A stretch of 43,911 bases of DNA from a virus: the IMG/VR virus record IMGVR_UViG_3300042884_001048, positions 1 to 43,911 of that record. The stretch is one strand, 5' to 3'. Positions 31,467 to 39,300 of this stretch are shown one piece after another. The position numbers were made by a program, and so were the translations under genes. The notes beneath the pieces were generated by a model, which did not search any database, had not been told where the DNA came from, and worked only from the letters and a program-made list of their open reading frames with translations. The first letter of the stretch is position 1. The number at the start of each line of letters is the position of its first letter.

Positions 31467-33896
31467 ATGTCACTTAAAATAATAAAAAGAGATGGGGATA
31501 ATGTAACATTTAACCCACAAAAAATTTACAATCGTGTTAAAAAATCTGCAAAAGGTTTGAGTGTCAATTCAGACGAGATTTTTATCAAGGTTATCACTTC
31601 AGTACCAACTGAAGGTGATATAACAACAAAAGAATTAGATAAATTAATTTATGAGATAGCGGCGTCTTACACTGGAAGTCATCATGATTACTCAAGATTA
31701 GCATCTTCAATTGCAATTTCTTCATACCATAAAGAAACTAACCCAAGTTTTTCAGAAACAATGTTAGAGTTACATTCACATGGAATTATTAATGATGTGT
31801 TAGTGGAAACAATTCAAAAATACGGAGAAAAAAATATTGATGAAATTATAAATCATAATAACGATTATAATTTTGATTATTTTGCTTGGAGATCATTACA
31901 AGAGATGTATTTACTAAAAACACCAGAAGGAAAAGTAATTGAACGACCTCAACACATGTATATGAGGGTATCTATATGGGTTACAGATAATTTTGAAGAC
32001 GCAATTGAATATTATAAATCATTATCAAATCAACTTATTTCTAAAGCAACACCGATAATGATTAATTCTGGTACAAAAGTACCTCAATTAGCTTCTTGTG
32101 TTTTACATTATAATAATTCGGATTCAAGACAAGGATTATTGGACACATTAAACGATATTTCAACTTACTCTTCAGATGCAGCAGGAATTGGATTATCTAT
32201 GTCTAACATTAGAAGTAAGGAAAGTAGAATATCTACATCAGGGGGACACTCGGGTGGGTTGTTGAAGTATTTAAAAATTGTTAACGAATCATTAAGGTTT
32301 TTTAATCAACAAGGTCGTAGACCTGGATCCGCAGCAATTTATTTGGAACCTTGGCATAAAGATATTATAGACTTATTGGAAATTAAAAAAAATACTGGTG
32401 CTGAAGAATTAAGAGCTCGTGATTTATTTACGGCACTTTGGATTCCTGACAACTTTATGAGATCAGTTAAAAATAATGAAGATTGGTATTTGTTATGTCC
32501 TAACGATATAATTAAAGCGGGGATTAAACCATTACAAGAATCATTTGGTAATGAATATGAAGAAAATTACAATAAAGCTGTTTCTTTAGGGTTAGGTAAG
32601 AAAGTTAAGGCACAAGATATATGGTCTAAAATAATCGAATCACAAATTGAAACTGGAATTCCTTATCTATGTTCCAAAGATAATGCAAACAGAAAAACTA
32701 ATCATCAAAATATTGGAGTAATTAAACAATCTAATCTTTGTAATGAGATATATCAGTATACGGATGAAGAAACTACTGCAATTTGTACCCTATCGTCTAT
32801 TGTACTTAAAAACTTTATTATTGGAAATAAATTTGATTTTCAATTATTATTTAATGAAGTTAGAAAAGTTGTGAGAACTTTAAACAAAGTTATCGATATA
32901 AATAGTTACTCAACTAAAAAAGGATTAAAAGGGGGGTTAGAACAAAGAGCAATTGCTATTGGAACACAAGGTTTGGCAGATGTTTTTTATTTACTTGATT
33001 TAATTTTTACTGAAGAAGAGGCAAAATTATTAAACAAACAAATCTTTGAAACGATATATTATGGTGCAATATACGAGAGCAATGATTTATGTAAAAAAAA
33101 TAAATATAAACCATATAAATTCTTTAAAGGATCACCAATGTCGAAAAGAATATTTCAATTTGACATGTGGGGATTAACTGATGATAATTTATCAGGATAT
33201 TGGGATTGGAATACATTAAAAGATGATGTAAAACAGTATGGTGTATGTAATTCATTATTTACCGCACAAATGCCTGTAGCGTCTTCAGCTAAGATTACAG
33301 GTTCATTTGAAATGACAGAACCCGCACATTCAGCATTATTTAATCGACGAGTTGTTGGTGGTGAAATAATGATTGTAAACAAATACTTAATTACTGATTT
33401 TGAAAAAATTGGGATATGGTCTGAAGATTTAAAAAATGAAATTATTATGAATGAAGGATCAATTAAAAATATTAATTTTAATAACTATTTAGATCCTGAT
33501 GACAAAAATTATAATAAAAAAGTTAAAAGAATTGAACATTTAATACCTAAATACAAAACAATTTGGGAGATATCACAAAAAGAATTAATTAATATGGCGG
33601 CAGATAGAGCCCCATTTATTGATCAATCACAATCAATGAACATTTATATGTCAAGTCCTACATTATCTAAAATTACCTCATCACATTTCCATTCTTGGGA
33701 AAAAGGTTTAAAAACCCTTTGTTATTATGTAAGAACAAAAGCAATCTCAACGGGAGCTAAACATTTGGCGTTGGACACAAGTAAAAAAGAAAAAATAAAT
33801 TTTAACTCAGAAGTACCAAAATTTGAACATGTAAATGAAGGTTTACCATTAAAACCGGATAGTTCAGAGTTTGAATGTTTTGGTTGTTCATCTTAA
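31467..33896 (+). CDS. nrdA: Ribonucleotide reductase class Ia large subunit
   Basis: An 809-aa catalytic subunit. An N-terminal ATP-cone (about 1-90; KRDGDNVTFNPQKIYNRV) suggests allosteric dATP control. The active-site cysteines are C211 (LASCVLH) and C440 (AICTLSS), and the thiyl cysteine is C425 within SNLCNE. N423, C425 and E427 match the N-x-C-x-E triad. The C-terminal redox pair is C804/C807 (ECFGCSS). The residues DRAPFIDQSQSMN near 715-727 are canonical. It is the last gene of the island, followed by a strong terminator at 33916-33942. With NrdB it supplies dNTPs for phage DNA; thioredoxin or glutaredoxin would come from host or elsewhere. Confidence 0.95.
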   Translation: MSLKIIKRDGDNVTFNPQKIYNRVKKSAKGLSVNSDEIFIKVITSVPTEGDITTKELDKLIYEIAASYTGSHHDYSRLASSIAISSYHKETNPSFSETMLELHSHGIINDVLVETIQKYGEKNIDEIINHNNDYNFDYFAWRSLQEMYLLKTPEGKVIERPQHMYMRVSIWVTDNFEDAIEYYKSLSNQLISKATPIMINSGTKVPQLASCVLHYNNSDSRQGLLDTLNDISTYSSDAAGIGLSMSNIRSKESRISTSGGHSGGLLKYLKIVNESLRFFNQQGRRPGSAAIYLEPWHKDIIDLLEIKKNTGAEELRARDLFTALWIPDNFMRSVKNNEDWYLLCPNDIIKAGIKPLQESFGNEYEENYNKAVSLGLGKKVKAQDIWSKIIESQIETGIPYLCSKDNANRKTNHQNIGVIKQSNLCNEIYQYTDEETTAICTLSSIVLKNFIIGNKFDFQLLFNEVRKVVRTLNKVIDINSYSTKKGLKGGLEQRAIAIGTQGLADVFYLLDLIFTEEEAKLLNKQIFETIYYGAIYESNDLCKKNKYKPYKFFKGSPMSKRIFQFDMWGLTDDNLSGYWDWNTLKDDVKQYGVCNSLFTAQMPVASSAKITGSFEMTEPAHSALFNRRVVGGEIMIVNKYLITDFEKIGIWSEDLKNEIIMNEGSIKNINFNNYLDPDDKNYNKKVKRIEHLIPKYKTIWEISQKELINMAADRAPFIDQSQSMNIYMSSPTLSKITSSHFHSWEKGLKTLCYYVRTKAISTGAKHLALDTSKKEKINFNSEVPKFEHVNEGLPLKPDSSEFECFGCSS

Positions 33897-33915
33897 AATA
33901 AATCACTATTTAAAT

Positions 33916-33942
33916 AAATCACGGCAAAAGTCGTGATTTTTT
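33916..33942 (+). terminator. Rho-independent terminator after nrdA
   Basis: AAATCACG (33916-33923) pairs with CGTGATTT (33932-33939) around an 8-nt loop, then a T-run. It closes the replication and nucleotide island. Confidence 0.9.
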
Positions 33943-33977
33943 ATTTTATATCTATTTAATCAAAAATTCTTAACCTT

Positions 33978-33986
33978 ATATTTATT
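33978..33986 (+). promoter_or_regulatory. Candidate promoter box ATATTTATT, 4 nt before gp25
   Basis: It ends only 4 nt before the ATG at 33991. If used, the transcript would be leaderless or nearly so. Confidence 0.35.
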
Positions 33987-33990
33987 AGAT

Positions 33991-34449
33991 ATGGCAAATG
34001 GAATAACATATGGTTTAACTTTCCCGTTTAGGGATTCGTTCGTTGGTAGATATTTAGATACCTCTAATGATAGTGATGAAGAAATAAGAAGTAATCTTGT
34101 ACACTTATTATTAAGTAAAAAAGGAACAAGATACTTTTTACCCGATTTTGGGTCTAGATTATACGAATATCTTTTTGAACCTTTAGACGGACCAACATTT
34201 AGTGAAATTGAAAATGAAATAAGGGATTCTGTTAGTAAATATATGCCAGGGATCTTAATAACAAACATTAAGATAACCGACGCATCAACAGAAGACCAAA
34301 ATCAAGGAACATATGTGAATCAATATGGGGAAAAAGAATTTACGGTACCAAATATATCACAGTTAGAACATACCGCAAAAGTTAGAATTGATTACAAAAA
34401 TACTAATAATGCATTTAATTCAAGTGATTTTTTAATTATTAATATTTAA
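33991..34449 (+). CDS. gp25: Baseplate wedge protein gp25
   Basis: A 152-aa protein (T4 gp25 132 aa), the conserved sheath-initiation and wedge protein. It has the classic pattern: helix EEIRSNLVHLLLSKKGTRYF, then LPDFGSRLYEYLFEPLD, then a helix FSEIENEIRDSVSKYMPGI. The GTR-x-x-x-PDFGS-x-L core matches the gp25/lysozyme-like family. In T4 it starts the sheath by handshake with the first sheath ring. It is the first gene of the wedge operon; its stop is 6 nt before the gp6 start. Confidence 0.95.
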   Translation: MANGITYGLTFPFRDSFVGRYLDTSNDSDEEIRSNLVHLLLSKKGTRYFLPDFGSRLYEYLFEPLDGPTFSEIENEIRDSVSKYMPGILITNIKITDASTEDQNQGTYVNQYGEKEFTVPNISQLEHTAKVRIDYKNTNNAFNSSDFLIINI

Positions 34450-34455
34450 TAGTAT

Positions 34456-36294
34456 ATGGCAAATAAAAAAATATCTTACACAACTAGAGACTTCGCAGGA
34501 ATAAGAACTGAATTAATAAACTTTACAAGATCTTATTATCCCGACTTAGTACAAAATTTTAATGATGCGGGAGTATTTTCGGTATTATTAGATTTAAACG
34601 CTGCGGTAACTGATAACTTACAATTTCAGATTGATAGAAGTATACAAGAAACAGTATTACAATACGCACAACAAAAGTCATCTATTTATAATATTGCCAA
34701 AACTTATGGTTTAAAAATACCTGGATCAAGACCTTCGGTTGCGTTAGTAGACTTTTCAATAACAGTTCCGGCTTTTGGGGATAGAGAAGATTTAAGATAT
34801 TGCGGAGTTTTAAGAAGAGGGTCTCAGGTTAATGGGGCTGGACAACCATTTGAAACAGTATATGATATTGATTTTTCATCACCAACAAATGCCGAAGGAT
34901 CACCAAACAGACTAAAAATTCCAAATTTTGATGCAAATAATAATATTACTAATTATACAATAACAAAAAGAGAGGTTATTGTTAATGGTATAACAAAAGT
35001 TTTTAAAAGAGTTATTACACCAAATGATGTAAAACCATTTTTTGAATTATTTTTACCTGAAAAAAATGTTTTAGGTATAACCAGTGTCTTACTTAAAGAC
35101 GGGACACAATATACTTCTCCACCGGAGACACAAGAATTTATATCGTTATTAAATAGATGGTATGAAGTAAAGGCATTGGCGGAAGACAGAGTTTTTGTTG
35201 AAGACCCGACAAAACCATCAGATCAACCTGGAATTAAAGTTGGTAAATACATTGTTACAAATACTAAATTTATTAGTGAGTATACCCCAGAAGGTTATAC
35301 TAAAATGACTTTTGGTGGTGGAAATGTTTCAGCTGATGAACAATTGAGAGAATTTGCAAGAGACGGTGTTGGATTTGATCTTAACAAATATGTTAATAAT
35401 TTAGCTTTAGGTAGTGCATTAAAGCCAAATTCAACATTATTTATACAATATCGTGTTGGGGGAGGACAATCAACCAATTTAGGTGTTAACATTATTACAC
35501 AGATTGGAACAGTTTCGTTTTTTGTTAACGGACCCTCAGAATCAATTAACTCAACGGTAGTTAATTCACTTAGAGTTAATAATGTTACCGCAGCAATTGG
35601 GGGAGCTAATCCACCAACAACTGAGGAAGTAAGACAATATGTATCTTATAATTTTTCCGCACAAAACAGAGCGGTTACAATAAATGATTATGAATCGGTA
35701 TTAAGAACTATGCCGTCTCAATTCGGTGCACCGGGTAAAGTATCTATTGTTGAAGAAAATAATAAAATAAAAATTAAAATGTTATCCTACGACACTAATG
35801 GTAATCTAACAGAAGTTATTTCTAACACACTTAAAAGTAATGTTGCAAACTATCTATCAAATTATAGGATGATAAACGATTACATATCCGTTGAGACAGC
35901 TAATGTAATAGATTTAAGTGTTGATGTAGATGTTGTTTTAGACTCAAGTCAAAATCAAGGGTCAGTTGTTGCTAAAATTATTAATATTGTTACACAATAT
36001 TTTAGTCCAACTGTTAGGGGGTTAGGTCAAAATGTTTATGTTTCTGAAATTAGAAGATTAATACAGAGTGAAAATGGTATTATTTCTGTTTCAGGAATAT
36101 TCATTTATAATAAAGTTGGGGGACAATATTCATCTTCCCAAACTTCACAGGCGTATGAAGACCCATCAACAAAAATGATTAAATTAATTGCCGATACAAT
36201 ATTTGCAGAACCAACTCAAATATATCAAATTAGGTATCCAAACAAAGACATTACCGTTAATGTTCTTAATTTAAAAACAATTAATTTCTCTTGA
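34456..36294 (+). CDS. gp6: Baseplate wedge protein gp6
   Basis: A 612-aa protein (T4 gp6 660 aa), baseplate-J family, forming the inner wedge ring that signals contraction. The N-terminus has the typical TTRDFAGIRTELINFTRSY and DLNAAVTDNLQFQIDRSIQE with YAQQKSSIYNIAKTYG. The core has NRAVTINDYESVLRTMPSQF and later IDLSVDVDVVLD with a TVRGLGQNVYVSEIRRLIQS helix near the C-terminus. There is no insertion. It follows gp25 directly, as in T4-like phages. Confidence 0.95.
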   Translation: MANKKISYTTRDFAGIRTELINFTRSYYPDLVQNFNDAGVFSVLLDLNAAVTDNLQFQIDRSIQETVLQYAQQKSSIYNIAKTYGLKIPGSRPSVALVDFSITVPAFGDREDLRYCGVLRRGSQVNGAGQPFETVYDIDFSSPTNAEGSPNRLKIPNFDANNNITNYTITKREVIVNGITKVFKRVITPNDVKPFFELFLPEKNVLGITSVLLKDGTQYTSPPETQEFISLLNRWYEVKALAEDRVFVEDPTKPSDQPGIKVGKYIVTNTKFISEYTPEGYTKMTFGGGNVSADEQLREFARDGVGFDLNKYVNNLALGSALKPNSTLFIQYRVGGGQSTNLGVNIITQIGTVSFFVNGPSESINSTVVNSLRVNNVTAAIGGANPPTTEEVRQYVSYNFSAQNRAVTINDYESVLRTMPSQFGAPGKVSIVEENNKIKIKMLSYDTNGNLTEVISNTLKSNVANYLSNYRMINDYISVETANVIDLSVDVDVVLDSSQNQGSVVAKIINIVTQYFSPTVRGLGQNVYVSEIRRLIQSENGIISVSGIFIYNKVGGQYSSSQTSQAYEDPSTKMIKLIADTIFAEPTQIYQIRYPNKDITVNVLNLKTINFS

Positions 36295-36298
36295 TAAT

Positions 36299-36330
36299 TT
36301 ATTTTTTGAATAAAAGAATTATTTTTTGAA
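36299..36330 (+). repeat. Direct repeat TTATTTTTTGAA spaced 20 bp
   Basis: TTATTTTTTGAA occurs at 36299-36310 and 36319-36330 in the gap before the 1897-aa gene. The 20-bp spacing is about two helical turns. Confidence 0.6.
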
Positions 36331-36344
36331 AATAGGAAATAAAC

Positions 36345-36353
36345 TATTTATCA
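36345..36353 (+). promoter_or_regulatory. Candidate promoter box TATTTATCA
   Basis: It lies 14 nt upstream of the ATG at 36368, after the direct repeat. Confidence 0.4.
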
Positions 36354-36367
36354 AAAAAGAGTAATTA

Positions 36368-39300
36368 ATGCCAAAATCATATAGAATACGAACTACTCCT
36401 GGTAGTGAAAAAACTATCAACATTCAATTGGAACAGGACTTTGAGTTTTTAGAGATATTATCTTTAAAAATCAATCAAGGCGAAATCTATAATAGAATGT
36501 GCTCCGATTATGGGGTAGTTGTTGGTAGAGTTATTGTTAATAATGGATTTGGAGTTCCAAACGCTAGAGTATCTGTTTTTATTCCTATTAGTGATTTAGA
36601 TTTAGAAAATCCAATAATTTCTGAATTATATCCTTATAAAACAATTTCTGACATAAATGAAGATGGATATAGATATAACTTATTACCAAAAGAACCATCA
36701 TATAATGGACACTCATCAACGGGAAATTTCCCAACAAAAAATGAAATTCTTACAGATCAATCATATGTTGAGGTATACGATAAATACTATAAATTTTCAG
36801 TAAGAACAAATGAAAGTGGTGATTACATGATATTTGGAGTACCAACAGGTACTCAAACAATATTAATGGACGTTGATTTATCTGATATTGGATGTTTTTC
36901 GTTATCACCACAAGATTTAATAGACATTGGTGTTGCGGTAGAGTCACAAGTTAATGGTTCTAGATTTAAAACATCAACAAATTTAAATGAATTACCGCAA
37001 ATTGTTAGTTTAAATAAAATTATTGAGGTATCACCATTATGGGGTGAACCTGAAATTTGTTTATTAGGAATAACTAGATCTGACTTTGATTTGACGGCAA
37101 ATCTAAATATTAATATACAACCAACAGCAGTATTTATGGGGTCATTAATTTCGACTACAAACGATGATGCGGTTAGAGTTAGTTGTACACCAAGAAATAA
37201 TACAGGAAATTTATGTGAATTAGTTTCAGGTCCTGGAGAAATAGTAACAATTAGGCAAACTATTGGAGTTGACCAACTTGGTCGACCAATTCTTGAACCT
37301 TATGCGTTAGTTGAAGGTGGTAAGGTTATTGATTCAGACGGTACATTTTTAGTAAATGTTCCAATGAATTTAAATTATATTATAACCAATGAATTTGGGG
37401 AACAAGTTTTATCTAATGATCCTAATAAAGGTCTACCAACAAAAGGAAAATATAGATTTAAATTTAAATGGCAAAATGAACAAGGTTTACAAAACCCATT
37501 TCAAAGAGGACATTTTCTTGTTCCAAATATTAAAGAACACGGATGGATAACGCCATCAATTGACCCATTGATAAATTACCCAACTACATTACATACAATT
37601 ATAATACCAAATGGTACGGTTACTTTTACATATCCTCTAAATAACACATCAACAGGTGGATTAGCTTTAGATAATAAAATTAACGTTGAAAGTTTTACAA
37701 TTTTATTAAATGGTGTCCTATATTTTGGTGATTTAGAAAGTATTCCAATTACCGTTATTCCTACAATTTTAACAATAAATGTTGTTCCTATAAATCCCGG
37801 CACTCTAACCCAATTTAATTATACGTTTTATCAACAACCAACTTTTGATGCTTTAAGATCTTATGCTTTTAGTGTGGACTGGAATGATTATGGTGATAAT
37901 ACGACTACCACAGGTCAACAAATGATACAAGAGGCGATAGACTGTGAAGATAAGTTTTATGAATTTAATTATAATAAAGTTTATACCACCTCAATGTTTT
38001 TGGATAGGTATAAAAGAGGAGCTGGCAGAGCAAGACATTTAGGGATTAAAGAAATTGACGACAGAAGTTGTAAGTCTACAACTAACACATTTCCAGTTAA
38101 TGATATAATTAAAAATTTTGACCCTTTATTTTTTACGTTTAATATAATACTTAATATATTAGCAATACCACTTATAATCATATTATGGTTGATGCATTTT
38201 ATTGCATTTATTTGGCCTGTTTTAAAATATTTATTAATTGTTTTAGGACTTTATTTTGCTTATGAAGCGATATCAGATGGGATTCAATTAACAAATTGGA
38301 TTATTTCATCGACTTCCACTGTTGCTGTTCCTGGAGGACCTGTATTTAGTGCAGGTGACATATTACAAATTGCTTTGTATTATACAAAACTTCTTTTTAA
38401 ACTAGCCTTATCTTTATCTTTTGTTGCGTTTACCATAATTTATTTAATAAAAATAACGGATTTCCCAAGACTTGGATTACCAATGATGTCTTATCCAGAA
38501 TGTACAAGTTGTGATTGTGATTGCGGAAACGCAGAAATTGATGATGATATTGATGCCAACTCTGTTAATGCTGATATTGCGGCACAACAAAGTGGGTTAG
38601 ATGATTCTGGTTTAGAATATGCGCAGTCAACATCATTTATTGCTCCTATAAATTTATCGGGGTCATATAACGTAATGCACCCAAATTTTGAAAACTATCC
38701 AGAGGAAGACGCGGATGCAAATTCTAAGGGATATTTTTATTGTCCAACAAGTATTGGATTGGGTTTAGGACTGGCCCAATATAAATCATTAATAAATAGA
38801 GTTGTTGATCAACAGATAGATGGTGATGTTGTTTTATCTGCGGTAATTGATTTTAGAAGATTATTTTCAGGTACTGATATAATAACAACAGGAACTACAG
38901 ATTTTAATAAATACCACGCACCACAACCATTCTTATTTGCTGCTGAAGAAAGTGGTGGATCTGATGAAAGATGGTTTGGGTATCCAACAAAAGAAACCTA
39001 CCCACAAAAATTAAATGAGTTTAACACTAGAGATAAATATTTTGATACTACTGGTCCCGGTGGAGGACCAAATATAATAACCACTACGGTAAACCCTCAG
39101 TTGAGTGTTGCCCCATATAATTTAGGGACTCAACAATCATTTACAGATCAAATTATTGTTGTTTTAGCAAATGCCGGAACAGCACAAACTTTAGGAATAG
39201 GAGAACTTGTGACATTTCAGAGTCCTCTATTTAACAATGGACAACTAATCCCAAGAAACATAAATTTAACTGGTGCAACAACAAATATATTTGGTAATAA

